Below, in pieces: positions 1-9,230 of a DNA stretch of 64,000 bases. The position numbers and the translations under genes are program-made. A model generated the notes under the pieces. The model saw only the letters and a program-made list of their open reading frames with translations. It was not told where the DNA came from and searched no databases. Location of the stretch: contig CANQJO010000010.1 of NCBI GenBank assembly GCA_947624255.1, positions 1 through 64,000 on the forward strand, in the 5' to 3' direction. Every line of letters starts with the position of its first letter. The stretch's first letter is position 1. The stretch comes from an uncultured Ruminococcus sp. (GTDB taxonomy: Bacteria; Bacillota; Clostridia; Oscillospirales; Ruminococcaceae).

Positions 1-36
1 GTAATCACGCTTGTAGTTTTTCTCTGCTTTTGTCAT
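1..36 (-). CDS. 5' end of an unknown element gene (partial)
   Basis: An ATG at 36-34 (minus) is preceded by a purine-rich ribosome binding site (GAAAGGAAAG, complement of 41-50) at good spacing. The first 12 codons, beginning Met-Thr-Lys-Ala-Glu-Lys, are open up to the window edge. Lysine-rich starts of this kind are common in small mobilisation or DNA-binding proteins, and the gene begins next to a hairpin-rich region, but twelve residues do not allow a function to be named. Confidence 0.5.
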   Translation of the reverse strand, partial: MTKAEKNYKRDY

Positions 37-56
37 AAATCTTTCCTTTCGTTCTC

Positions 57-78
57 GACCGCATCAGCGGTCTTTTTT
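57..78 (+). terminator. Hairpin with T-run
   Basis: GACCGC (57-62), loop ATCA, GCGGTC (67-72), then six T on the plus strand. It would stop plus-strand transcription entering the minus-strand gene that starts at 36. Read on the minus strand it is a stem in the leader of that gene, just before its ribosome binding site. Confidence 0.6.
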
Positions 79-848
79 ATTTTAGGGGTCTTAGGGGAAT
101 TTTCCCCTGACAAGCATCGTGATAAAGTCCCGTTTCTCCGAAACGTGGCGCATATCACCGTGCTTGCGAACTGAGAGTGCCGATTTTACATCGGCACGGC
201 TTTTACCGCCTTTCGGCGGTTTTCTCGCTTTCATGGCGAGAATTGGAGCGTCAGCGACTTTCTCTCTATTATGCCACCGCTTCGGTCGGCGGTCATATCG
301 TTCACGCTCCGCCGTGATGCCCTCACTATGTTCACGATATTATTGTAATAAAGCTCGGCGCAGTTTCAGCGCAACTTGGGCGGCAGTCTGATGAAAATGT
401 CTCCTCATATATCAATACCAAAATATGAGCCGTATCGTTAAGTATCTGCGCTGAAAATTTCAGAAAGTTTGCGACAGGATATTTGTGCATTACAGAGAAT
501 ATTTCGGCAGCACTTAACGATAGCCTGTTTTTATTGGTAATGATATGTGAGAGGGTGCGACCGACACTTGAAAACACTCTCTACTATACAACCGAGGATT
601 TTGATGATTTGCACCTATTTTTTGCAAAAGTTTACACTTTGTTCATGGCGGTCTCCCTTATGCCTAAATTCAACACCGGATTTCTGTACGTTGTGCCAAT
701 AAATACGATGCTTCTATCACTATAATCTAAATCAAAAATTCTTATTCAAAGCTATTGTGGCTAATGATTAGTAGAGCGGCCAATAAAGTATTCAAAATAC
801 GGTTGACTTTTTAAATGAAAAATTCTATAATATTAGTGTAAAATACAT
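79..848. other. Hairpin-rich non-coding region (candidate oriT or structured RNA)
   Basis: No credible gene. At least seven inverted repeats lie in series: AGGGGAA/TTCCCCT (93-108); a 14-position stem 111-124/153-166 with one mismatch enclosing CGTTTC/GAAACG (131-145); GTGCCGAT/ATCGGCAC (177-197); ACCGCC/GGCGGT (205-220); CTCGC/GCGAG (224-240); CTCATAT/ATATGAG (404-429); and TATCGTTAAGT (433-443) pairing with ACTTAACGATA (512-522). The density far exceeds what terminators need. Lying upstream of a mobile-element gene, it could be a transfer origin, a replication origin or a structured RNA. From 526 to 800 I see nothing definable. Confidence 0.5.
803..831 (+). promoter_or_regulatory. SigA-type promoter for the Cys-His-Asp protein
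   Basis: TTGACT (803-808), 17-bp spacer, TATAAT (826-831). Transcription would begin near 838, only about 11 nt before the first ATG (849), which favours the downstream TTG at 873 as the true start. Confidence 0.75.
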
Positions 849-872
849 ATGGCAAATGAAAGGGTGTGCAAA

Positions 873-1316
873 TTGTTTATGGACTTATATAGTATTGCGC
901 TTTTGTTTCGTAAAGCTATAGAAACTGCAATTGAAGCAGGTGACATAACTTATTCCAATATGCTTCGTTTTCCTGAAGGATGCTGTGGATTTGCAAGTGA
1001 TTTGCTTCAGCGTTATTTATATGAGAATGGGATTATAACTTTTTATGTTTCTGGATCATATGGGTATGGTTGGGATAACTCTGAAAGTCACACATGGTTA
1101 GAAACTGAAAATAAAACGGTGATTGATATTACAGGTGATCAATACCGTAATAAGAAATTGAGATTTACGGAACCTGTGTATGTAGGCACTCGAAATAATG
1201 GATTTCATGATCAATTCAATTTAGATGATCCTGTTCCATATCAAAAATGGGAACCATACGGAATCGGTAAAAAGAAAGAGGAAATGTACTATGCAATTCT
1301 TCGGCATTTAGAATAG
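873..1316 (+). CDS. Small protein with predicted Cys-His-Asp triad (transglutaminase/papain-like fold)
   Basis: The protein has an FPEGCCG motif with Cys near residue 30, a SHTWLE motif with His, and a DITGDQY motif with Asp. This Cys, His, Asp order and spacing are typical of transglutaminase-like or cysteine-peptidase folds, and I recall similar FP-G-CG / SHAWLE / DITADQF hypothetical proteins from many bacteria. The TTG at 873 is chosen because AAAGGG lies 8 nt upstream; the in-frame ATG at 849 has no ribosome binding site and would be almost leaderless. The gene is single, with its own promoter and terminator, and is clearly more A+T-rich than the recombinase genes, so it looks like cargo of the element. 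Substrate unknown. Confidence 0.55.
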   Translation: MFMDLYSIALLFRKAIETAIEAGDITYSNMLRFPEGCCGFASDLLQRYLYENGIITFYVSGSYGYGWDNSESHTWLETENKTVIDITGDQYRNKKLRFTEPVYVGTRNNGFHDQFNLDDPVPYQKWEPYGIGKKKEEMYYAILRHLE

Positions 1317-1341
1317 TGTATATCAATGTATAATAGATTTG

Positions 1342-1370
1342 GAGCAGTCTCAAAAGAGGCTGCTCTAATT
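1342..1370 (+). terminator. Terminator after the Cys-His-Asp gene
   Basis: GAGCAGTCTC (1342-1351), AAAA loop, GAGGCTGCTC (1356-1365): a 10-bp stem with one G-T pair, followed by the T-rich TAATTCTT. Confidence 0.75.
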
Positions 1371-1435
1371 CTTATCCAGACAAATTGCACTGGGGAAAAA
1401 TGAAATTTTACTAAAAGTTCATGCGCAATTGCGGC

Positions 1436-1488
1436 TGGACAAATGGCTGTGTTGCGCGCTATAATTGATGTATGAGGACAAGTCCTCA
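1436..1488 (+). promoter_or_regulatory. Element promoter with palindromic operator candidate
   Basis: TGGACA (1436-1441), 18 bp, then TATAAT (1460-1465) preceded by GCGCGC. The same GCGCGCTATAAT block recurs before the recombinase gene (2225-2235). Immediately after, at the expected transcription start, lies TGAGGAC-AA-GTCCTCA (1473-1488), a 7-bp-arm palindrome well placed for a repressor. Confidence 0.6.
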
Positions 1489-1524
1489 GAACAAGGAGAT
1501 AACTGAACGGAAGGAGGTGGCGGT

Positions 1525-1836
1525 ATGCTTACCTACGAACAGCAGACAAAGAAACTCCTGAGCAAGCGCCAGGCTGTGCTTGACCGTATCGAGATCGACA
1601 AGGCTGAGATTGAGAAGATCAATGCAAAGCTGAACGCTATCCAGCTTGCTAAGATTAGGGACGCACTTGGCTGTGATGAGCAGGGACTTTTTGAGCTTAT
1701 TACCAAGCACCCTGAACAGCTTGCAAAGCTTAGACAGGACGGCATTGCCGAGAGCGATACAGATACAGCTCAGGACGATGATGAGTTTGGTCAGCAGATG
1801 TGCTTTACTGACAAGAAGAATCCTTATGAGGATTGA
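1525..1836 (+). CDS. Coiled-coil accessory protein of the element (unknown function)
   Basis: 103 residues. Residues 1-45 are rich in Lys, Glu, Ala and Ile with heptad-like spacing, so a helical coiled coil is likely. A short middle segment is followed by an acidic Asp/Glu tail. The ATG is preceded by AAGGAGG at 7 nt. It is the first gene of the module ending in the serine recombinase and follows the promoter at 1436-1488. Small coiled-coil proteins of this kind accompany recombinase genes in clostridial elements; I do not recognise a specific family. Confidence 0.65.
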   Translation: MLTYEQQTKKLLSKRQAVLDRIEIDKAEIEKINAKLNAIQLAKIRDALGCDEQGLFELITKHPEQLAKLRQDGIAESDTDTAQDDDEFGQQMCFTDKKNPYED

Positions 1837-1839
1837 GAA

Positions 1840-1894
1840 GTGATAGCTGTGATAATCGGGACGGCAGCAATGCCGTTCCGCACAGCTATATCAC
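1840..1894 (+). other. Long imperfect hairpin between element genes
   Basis: GTGATAGCTGTG (1840-1851) pairs with CACAGCTATATCAC (1881-1894) with one bulge, and inside it GGGACGGCA (1858-1866) pairs with TGCCGTTCC (1871-1879). There is no T-run, so it is more likely an mRNA processing or stability structure, or a partial terminator, than a simple intrinsic terminator. Confidence 0.5.
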
Positions 1895-1978
1895 ACACAA
1901 CATAAAGAGGGGCAGACAGAGAAAGCGATCCCCTCGCTCTAAAGCATAGAGATAGACAAGCTAAAGGAGTAACAAGCT

Positions 1979-2188
1979 ATGAATAATAACAATACTACTG
2001 CCGCTGTGAATGCGGTATCTACAACTATGTCCGAGTACCATATCGGGCATACCATTTACACGGTGACCACCGTGTTCAACCCTGCTTCAAAGGCAAGCCT
2101 TTCGGATATTCTGAAACGGCTCATAATCCGTGAGTGTGAGGATTTTCTCGGTGAATCCGGACAAGAACCCGAGAAGCAGGCTGTGTAA
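1979..2188 (+). CDS. TnpW-like small protein
   Basis: 69 residues; an Asn/Thr-rich start, then a segment reading YHIGHTIYTVTTVFNP followed by a helix (SLSDILKRLIIREC). This short beta-strand plus helix pattern, and the position directly before the large serine recombinase, match the small TnpW family of Tn4451-type transposons, whose role is unknown. AAGGAG precedes the ATG at good distance. The family assignment is from memory of the pattern, not a search. Confidence 0.55.
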   Translation: MNNNNTTAAVNAVSTTMSEYHIGHTIYTVTTVFNPASKASLSDILKRLIIRECEDFLGESGQEPEKQAV

Positions 2189-2206
2189 CTTTGGAATATC
2201 GGCGCA

Positions 2207-2235
2207 TTGTATTTATTTTCGGTGCGCGCTATAAT
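2207..2235 (+). promoter_or_regulatory. Promoter of the serine recombinase gene
   Basis: TTGTAT (2207-2212), 17 bp, TATAAT (2230-2235), with the GCGCGC block directly before the -10 as in the upstream element promoter. Transcription from about 2242 excludes the in-frame TTG at 2247 as a translated start. Confidence 0.65.
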
Positions 2236-2240
2236 GATAA

Positions 2241-3927
<1,687 letters not shown>

Positions 3928-4042
3928 TCATCTAAAAATCTTAAATACTTCTTTATCGGCGCTCCTCTAAAGCAGAGTCCCTTTTGGAAGAGAGATGTAA
4001 TAGTTTGTAAGTGGGAGGTTTTCAGTGTCACATACAAAAAAT

Positions 4043-4666
4043 CTATTTGCTGTGAGTTTCGTTATATTTCAGATAAGCCTGAACGATAAGCTCGGCGCAG
4101 AGCTCGTCACCGAGTTCGGCACTGTTGAGACAGAGGGCATACTGATCCTTATCCTGCCACAGTCTGCCGGTATTGACATTGTAGAATGTCTCTCGCCTTT
4201 TATCGGCTTTTTTCATGGTAGATTCCGCCTTATTCTTGGCAATGCCGTATTCCTCAACGACACGTTTTATGCGCTCTTTGGGATCGGCATAGATATAGAC
4301 GCTGAAACAGCCCTTATCTTCAAGGATATAGCTTCCGCATCTGCCGACGAGAACGAAACTCTCGTCCTTTTCGGCAAGCTCTGTAATGATGCGGCTTTCC
4401 ATGAGGAATACTTTATCCGACAGAGGGAGACTATCCTCCATAGTTCTTGTGGGATTAGCAGACAGGAGCAATGAATAGAGGAAACTCGTGGGGATATTTT
4501 CTTCGGCAGATTCAAGATATTCGGGAGAGATACCGCATTTCTGCGCAGTCATTTCGAGTATTTGTCTGTTGTAGCAGTTGATGCCGAGCTTTTCGGCAGC
4601 CAGCTTGCCGATGACACTGCCGCCGCTGCCATACTGACGTTCAATGGTGATTATATTTTTTTTCAG
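4043..4666 (-). CDS. Cytidylate-kinase-like protein with CTG start
   Basis: 207 residues. The N-terminus reads ITIERQYGSGGSVIG, the P-loop variant of the cytidylate-kinase-like family. Later are FVLVGRCGSYIL and an arginine-rich lid segment (ADPKERIKRVV). Members are P-loop nucleotide kinases; the substrate of this subfamily is not established. No ATG, GTG or TTG precedes the P-loop: the only well-placed start is CTG at 4666-4664, with AGGAGG 7 nt upstream. An ATG at 4552 would delete the P-loop and is rejected. The element's recombinase ends about 130 bp beyond the 3' end. Confidence 0.8.
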   Translation of the reverse strand: MKKNIITIERQYGSGGSVIGKLAAEKLGINCYNRQILEMTAQKCGISPEYLESAEENIPTSFLYSLLLSANPTRTMEDSLPLSDKVFLMESRIITELAEKDESFVLVGRCGSYILEDKGCFSVYIYADPKERIKRVVEEYGIAKNKAESTMKKADKRRETFYNVNTGRLWQDKDQYALCLNSAELGDELCAELIVQAYLKYNETHSK

Positions 4667-4743
4667 AAGAATTCCTCCTAACTCCGGGAGCGCTTAGTAA
4701 ACAACAAGTTTTCTATGTTCACCATAAATCTAACTTTAGAATA

Positions 4744-4771
4744 ATTATACCACATTCTGCACATAATTCAA
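4744..4771 (-). promoter_or_regulatory. Promoter of the cytidylate-kinase-like gene
   Basis: On the minus strand TTGAAT (4771-4766), 16 bp, TATAAT (4749-4744). The leader to the CTG start is about 70 nt. Confidence 0.6.
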
Positions 4772-4853
4772 GAAAAAAACGAAAAATAATTGGAGAAAAA
4801 GTAAAATTCTGCTTTTTTAACAAATCACTTTGATTTTTTTGTATAACATATAC

Positions 4854-4878
4854 AAAAGCACCGCAGCAATAGCGGTGC
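4854..4878 (-). terminator. Terminator after the CNNM/HlyC gene
   Basis: On the minus strand a 7-bp stem GCACCGC/GCGGTGC (4858-4878) with a 7-nt loop, followed by TTTT. It lies 6 bp beyond the stop codon at 4885. Confidence 0.8.
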
Positions 4879-4884
4879 TCTCTA

Positions 4885-6135
4885 TTATTCGGAAGTTTCC
4901 GCAGGCAGGATCTCAATAATGACACGCTCAATGGTCTGGTCGTTGACTTCGGAGGCAGTCAGACGGAAAACGCCTGATTCCACGGTTTCGCCGGATTCGG
5001 GAATATGCTCCATGACATCGGTTACCCAGCCTCCGACAGAGGTATATTCTGTCTGAATAAGATCTTCGTCAAGCCCGAGGATCTCAAGCATATCGTTTAT
5101 ACTCATATCTCCGGCGACCTCGTATTTGTTCTGTGAGAGCATGGTGATATTGGAGATTATTTCATCGTCCTCGTCATAGATCTCACCGACAAGCTCCTCT
5201 ATGATATCCTCCAGCGTGATGATACCTTTTGTTCCGCCGTACTGATCGGTGACAACGGCAAGATGCACCTTAGAGCGCTGCATATCACGCATAGCCTCGC
5301 TTATAAATTTCGTATCTGCAATATGGGGAACATCTTGTAATATGGCACGGATATCACTTTTACCCTCTACAAGCATTTTGAAGAACGCTTTATTTGTTAT
5401 GATGCCGATGATGTTATCGAGGCTTTTCTCATAGACAGGAAGACGTGAGTAAAGCTCACTGCTGAAAAGCTCCTTTATTTCATCAATGGAGGCATTCAGC
5501 TCAACGCCGATGACCTTGACACGGGGAATAAGTATTTCATTCACGGTGATCTCATCAAATTCAAGAGCGCTTTTTACAAGCTCACTTTCCTGTTCTTCAA
5601 TAACTCCCTGTTCTTCGATCTCGTCGATCATATATTTCAGCTCGTCCTCGGTCACGCCGGGAGCCTCCTCCCTGCCCGAGAATGCTGAGGAGAGCTTATT
5701 CAACACCCACACGAAGGGGCGAAGGATCGTCACCAGCACTGAAAGCGGGGCTGCAAAGGCAAGTGCGATCTTTTCGGCATTTTTCTTTGCGTATGATTTC
5801 GGCAGGACTTCGCAGAAAACAAGAACAAGAACGGTTATGACAACAGTCGAGAGCACAGCGCCGTTCTTTCCGATAAGACTGATGAAGATGACTGTGCTGA
5901 CCGAAGAAGTCGCAATATTGACGATATTGTTTCCGATAAGCACAGCGGTGAGTACGTCATCGAAGCGGTTGGCGAGTTTCAGAGCCATTGCAGCTTTTTT
6001 GTTTCCCTGAGCCTCATAATTTTTCAGACGGAGCTTGTTAACGCTGGAATAGGCTGTTTCAGTTCCGGAGAAAAGTGCGGAGAGTACCATCATAAGTAAA
6101 ACAAGAATAATTTTCCATATGTCAGAAGAGTCCAT
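4885..6135 (-). CDS. CNNM/HlyC-CorC family membrane protein
   Basis: 416 residues from the ATG at 6135, with AAGGAAAA upstream; the longer frame to 6210 has no ribosome binding site. Order: a hydrophobic CNNM (DUF21) domain with about four membrane segments (residues 1-180), a paired CBS domain (about 195-330; EILIPRVKVIGV and QYGGTKGIITLEDIIEELVGEI), and a C-terminal CorC_HlyC domain (about 335-415) with the GGWV turn. The family is linked to Mg2+ or Co2+ export and resistance; the older name haemolysin does not describe its role. It has its own promoter with an overlapping palindrome. Confidence 0.92.
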   Translation of the reverse strand: MDSSDIWKIILVLLMMVLSALFSGTETAYSSVNKLRLKNYEAQGNKKAAMALKLANRFDDVLTAVLIGNNIVNIATSSVSTVIFISLIGKNGAVLSTVVITVLVLVFCEVLPKSYAKKNAEKIALAFAAPLSVLVTILRPFVWVLNKLSSAFSGREEAPGVTEDELKYMIDEIEEQGVIEEQESELVKSALEFDEITVNEILIPRVKVIGVELNASIDEIKELFSSELYSRLPVYEKSLDNIIGIITNKAFFKMLVEGKSDIRAILQDVPHIADTKFISEAMRDMQRSKVHLAVVTDQYGGTKGIITLEDIIEELVGEIYDEDDEIISNITMLSQNKYEVAGDMSINDMLEILGLDEDLIQTEYTSVGGWVTDVMEHIPESGETVESGVFRLTASEVNDQTIERVIIEILPAETSE

Positions 6136-6221
6136 ATTTTTCCTTTCATGCTGTCTGAGAGCCTGCTTGCGGCGATCCGGTGAAATATCACGGCATCGCA
6201 CAGAATACACGCTCTGAAATT

Positions 6222-6273
6222 TTCAGACATAATGTCTGAATGATATTATATCACAACGGGGAACGAAATGCAA
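6222..6273 (-). promoter_or_regulatory. Promoter with overlapping inverted repeat, CNNM/HlyC gene
   Basis: On the minus strand TTGCAT (6273-6268), 17 bp, TATAAT (6250-6245). The predicted start near 6238 falls in a perfect inverted repeat TTCAGACA-TAA-TGTCTGAA (6222-6240), a natural operator position. Confidence 0.65.
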
Positions 6274-6537
6274 TAGCTTTTATCTGCTGAATTGTTCGGC
6301 GAGCAGACGATTTTTTAGTCCCCGGAGTGTGTCAAGCTGACTGCGGCAGCAGTCTCCAATCTCACTCTGAGACCCAAGAATCTCTGCGAAGATCCGCACC
6401 TTTTACTGTGTCAAAGTGATTCGGCGTACGTCAACAGCTTCGTCCCTTTTCCATGTAAAAGGCACAGTCTGTTCGCAGATCTTGCACGGCTTTCAGAATG
6501 AGATCAGTATGAAAATACGCTCCCTGCTGTTTGCCGA
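6274..6537. other. Intergenic stretch without recognised content
   Basis: Between the promoter of the CNNM/HlyC gene and the stop of the pduL-like gene. Short imperfect repeats occur (CTTTTACTGTG near 6410 against GTAAAAGGCACAG near 6455), but I see no T-tailed hairpin, riboswitch signature or reading frame worth naming. Confidence 0.4.
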
Positions 6538-7119
6538 TCAGTCAACAGAAACGATCTCGCCGTAAAGCTCACGAGGAGCGGAAACAGCGTTGGATTCATC
6601 AGTGTCGATATGCATTGCACGTGCGAATTTTTCGGATACACGGCAGACAACATCGCCTAAAATTGCGCTTCTTCCATCGGTATCAAGGCGTACCCAAACA
6701 ACGTCCTTGTCCTTTACGCCAAGCTCCTCGGCATCGGCAGGAGTGAGGTGAATGTGACGCTTAGCAACGATAACGCCCTCTGAGATCTCGATCTCGCCGC
6801 ATGGTCCGATTATCTTGCAAGCACCCGAACCTGCAATGTCACCGGATTCTCTTATCGGAGCGGCAATGCCGATAGAACGTGCATCAGTTGCAGAAAGCTC
6901 GACCTGTGTTGCCGGACGTACGGGACCGAGAATAGAAACTCCGGCAAGCTCTTTCTTAGGACCTACAACGGTAACTCTTTCTTCGCAGGCGAACTGACCG
7001 GGCTGGGAGAGATCCTTTTTCTTGGTGAGCTCATAGCCCTTGCCGAAGAGGATCTCAAGGTGCTCCTGAGTAACATGGACATGACGTGCAGAAGTTTCAA
7101 CGATAAATTTTTTTGACAT
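6538..7119 (-). CDS. pduL: PduL-type phosphate acyltransferase
   Basis: 193 residues with two beta-barrel repeats, each opening on a His motif: SARHVHVT near residue 10 and AKRHIHLT near 118. In PduL these His residues bind the two catalytic metal ions. The enzyme exchanges phosphate and CoA on acetyl or propionyl groups. There is no N-terminal microcompartment targeting extension and no shell protein gene nearby, so a cytosolic role in acetate formation is more likely than one in propanediol use. GGAGG lies 9 nt before the ATG. The gene has its own promoter and is not in an operon. Confidence 0.93.
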   Translation of the reverse strand: MSKKFIVETSARHVHVTQEHLEILFGKGYELTKKKDLSQPGQFACEERVTVVGPKKELAGVSILGPVRPATQVELSATDARSIGIAAPIRESGDIAGSGACKIIGPCGEIEISEGVIVAKRHIHLTPADAEELGVKDKDVVWVRLDTDGRSAILGDVVCRVSEKFARAMHIDTDESNAVSAPRELYGEIVSVD

Positions 7120-7217
7120 GGTAAACGACCTCCGTAAGTATGATTAAGCGGAATATTCTCTCCGCAGTCTGCGGTATCGGGAAGATCCCGAAGCTCGGCA
7201 GACCTTGATACAATACT

Positions 7218-7246
7218 ATTTTACACCATTTCATATCAAAGGTCAA
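7218..7246 (-). promoter_or_regulatory. Promoter of the pduL-like gene
   Basis: On the minus strand TTGACC (7246-7241), 17 bp, TAAAAT (7223-7218), giving a leader of about 90 nt. Confidence 0.7.
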
Positions 7247-7293
7247 GTATCTTGAGGAAAAAATTGACACCATACTTTTTTTCTTAAAAACTA

Positions 7294-7322
7294 TTGCAAT
7301 TTTTATCAGAAAATGGTATTAT
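7294..7322 (+). promoter_or_regulatory. Promoter of the GH26-GH9 operon
   Basis: TTGCAA (7294-7299), 17 bp, TATTAT (7317-7322). The start near 7329 leaves a leader of about 25 nt containing GGGAGGG, which fits the CTG start at 7354. Confidence 0.6.
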
Positions 7323-7353
7323 AAATGTAAGTATAATTACGGGAGGGATCACT

Positions 7354-9228
7354 CTGAAAAAATATTTATTGAAATATCCGGCATCGCTGGCAGCCGCTGC
7401 CGTGATGGCGGTGACTGCCGGTATGCCCGCACCTTCTCCGCAGACTGTTTCAGCTTCGGTGCAGGAGCTGAAATATGAGTTTGAAGACGGTGCAACAAGC
7501 GGCGGAAAGATCCACACGGAGGGCTGGATCGGCAACACTCAGGACGACGGATCGGGAGAGGAAATGGATCTTACCGGGTTCTCGGGCAGCGGATTCTCGT
7601 ATCTCGATCAGAAAGGAACTACTGTCAGCGTTGAAGCGGACGTCCCCGAGGACGGTCTGTATGAGCTTACAATATGCTACTGCGAGCCTTATGATGCCAA
7701 CAAAAAGGTGCAGTATCTCAACGTAAACGGGGTGAATCAGGGAGAGGTGAGCTTTACCCACAATCTGAGCTTCTCCGAAACAAAAGCCGGCGTGGTAAAT
7801 CTCAAAAAAGGCAAAAATACTATCGAATTCAAGGCGTATTGGGGATATACTTTCTTTGATTACCTGACGCTCACTCCTGCCGATGAAAGCCTCTCAAACC
7901 TTACCCCTACAAGAACGCTGTCGAATCCGAATGCCTCAGAATCAGCAAAAAGATTGTATAACTACCTCTGCGATCAGTACGGAAAGCATATCATATCAGG
8001 TCAGCAGGAGTATTGCGGTGAGCATAATTACAACCTCTATGCCGATCCGGAAAACTTCATAAAGGACAACGAGGCTGAGTTTGAGTACATCATGGAAAAG
8101 ACCGGCAAGCAGCCTGCCATCAGAGGCATTGATCTTCTTGCCTACCGCTCAAATTCAGACTGGAACGACCACGCTCCCGAAAGAGCTATCCAGTGGACAA
8201 ACGAGTATAAGGGCATTGCAGCATTAACGTGGCACTGGAACGTTCCGTCTGAGGAAAACGGCACTGAGGTGGCGTTCTACGTTGAATCGAGCGGCAACAC
8301 TCCGTTCACCACATTCAGCATTTCAAAGGCTCTTGAGGAGGGCACATGGGAGCACGAGCAGCTCCTTGCGGATATCGAGGAGATAGCCTCTCAGCTCAAA
8401 AAGCTTAAAGATGCGGATGTTCCCGTTCTGTGGAGACCGCTCCATGAGGCAGAGGGAGGCTGGTTCTGGTGGGGAGCAGAGGGCGCTGAACCGTGCAAGA
8501 AACTCTACAGACTGCTTTACGATAAGCTCACCAATGAGTACGGTCTTGATAATCTCATCTGGGTGTGGACGGGTTACACCTATGAGACATCTGCCGACTG
8601 GTATCCCGGTGATGACGTGGTGGATATCATCGGTTATGACAAATATAACGCTGTGGACGGACTTCCCAATCTCAGCTCAATATCCTCTACATTCTACAGT
8701 CTTGTACAGAGTACCGACGGTCGGAAAATGGTCGCCATGGCAGAGAACGATTCGATCCCCTCATTGGAAAATCTCATCAATGACAAGGCTGCATGGCTCT
8801 ATTTCTGTCCGTGGTATATGAATTTCCTCACAAGTGAGCAGAATAATCCTGTGGAAAATCTCACAGAGATCTACAATAGCGATTACTGCATTACTCTTGA
8901 CGAGCTTCCCGACCTTAAAACATATCCTATATCCGGAGAAACCGATCCTCCCGCAGCGAGCGGCGAGGAAAGCTCCTCATCCGGCAATGCGCTCCCCGGA
9001 GACGCAAACTGTGACGGCACAGTTGATCTTGCTGATTCGGTCATCATCATGCAGTACAGCGCAAATCCTGATAAATACGGTCTCGGTGCGGAAGAGGGCA
9101 TCACGGAGCAGGGCAGCATAAACGCAGATGTTGCAGGCGGCGGTGACGGTATCACCAACCTTGACGCTCTCGAAATACAAAAATATAAACTCGGTCTTGT
9201 GACTGAGTTAAAAAATCAGGAGGTCTGA
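7354..9228 (+). CDS. Secreted GH26 mannanase-like enzyme with CBM35-like module and dockerin
   Basis: 624 residues from a CTG start, with GGGAGGG 6 nt upstream. A signal peptide (KKYLLKYP then an Ala-rich core, ending near QTVSA-S) is followed by a beta-sandwich carbohydrate-binding module of CBM35/CBM6 type (about 40-185). The GH26 domain (about 200-510) has the acid/base Glu in WRPLHEAEGGWFWW and the nucleophile Glu in VAMAENDS. A Ser/Glu linker leads to a type I dockerin (about 555-620) with two calcium loops (GDANCDGTVDLADS and NADVAGGGDGITNLDA). GH26 enzymes mostly cleave beta-1,4-mannan. First gene of an operon with the GH9 gene 2 bp downstream. Confidence 0.9.
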   Translation: MKKYLLKYPASLAAAAVMAVTAGMPAPSPQTVSASVQELKYEFEDGATSGGKIHTEGWIGNTQDDGSGEEMDLTGFSGSGFSYLDQKGTTVSVEADVPEDGLYELTICYCEPYDANKKVQYLNVNGVNQGEVSFTHNLSFSETKAGVVNLKKGKNTIEFKAYWGYTFFDYLTLTPADESLSNLTPTRTLSNPNASESAKRLYNYLCDQYGKHIISGQQEYCGEHNYNLYADPENFIKDNEAEFEYIMEKTGKQPAIRGIDLLAYRSNSDWNDHAPERAIQWTNEYKGIAALTWHWNVPSEENGTEVAFYVESSGNTPFTTFSISKALEEGTWEHEQLLADIEEIASQLKKLKDADVPVLWRPLHEAEGGWFWWGAEGAEPCKKLYRLLYDKLTNEYGLDNLIWVWTGYTYETSADWYPGDDVVDIIGYDKYNAVDGLPNLSSISSTFYSLVQSTDGRKMVAMAENDSIPSLENLINDKAAWLYFCPWYMNFLTSEQNNPVENLTEIYNSDYCITLDELPDLKTYPISGETDPPAASGEESSSSGNALPGDANCDGTVDLADSVIIMQYSANPDKYGLGAEEGITEQGSINADVAGGGDGITNLDALEIQKYKLGLVTELKNQEV

Positions 9229-9230
9229 TC

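Noticed and set aside
119-391. 90-codon plus-strand frame in the hairpin region
   Set aside because: Starts inside a stem, no ribosome binding site, and the sequence is explained by inverted repeats.
332-577. 81-codon minus-strand frame
   Set aside because: No ribosome binding site or domain; overlaps the long-range stem 433-522.
6340-6500. Riboswitch between the CNNM/HlyC and pduL-like genes
   Set aside because: Some short complementary segments exist, but it lies downstream of both minus-strand start regions that it could control or in the wrong orientation, and no known consensus is visible.
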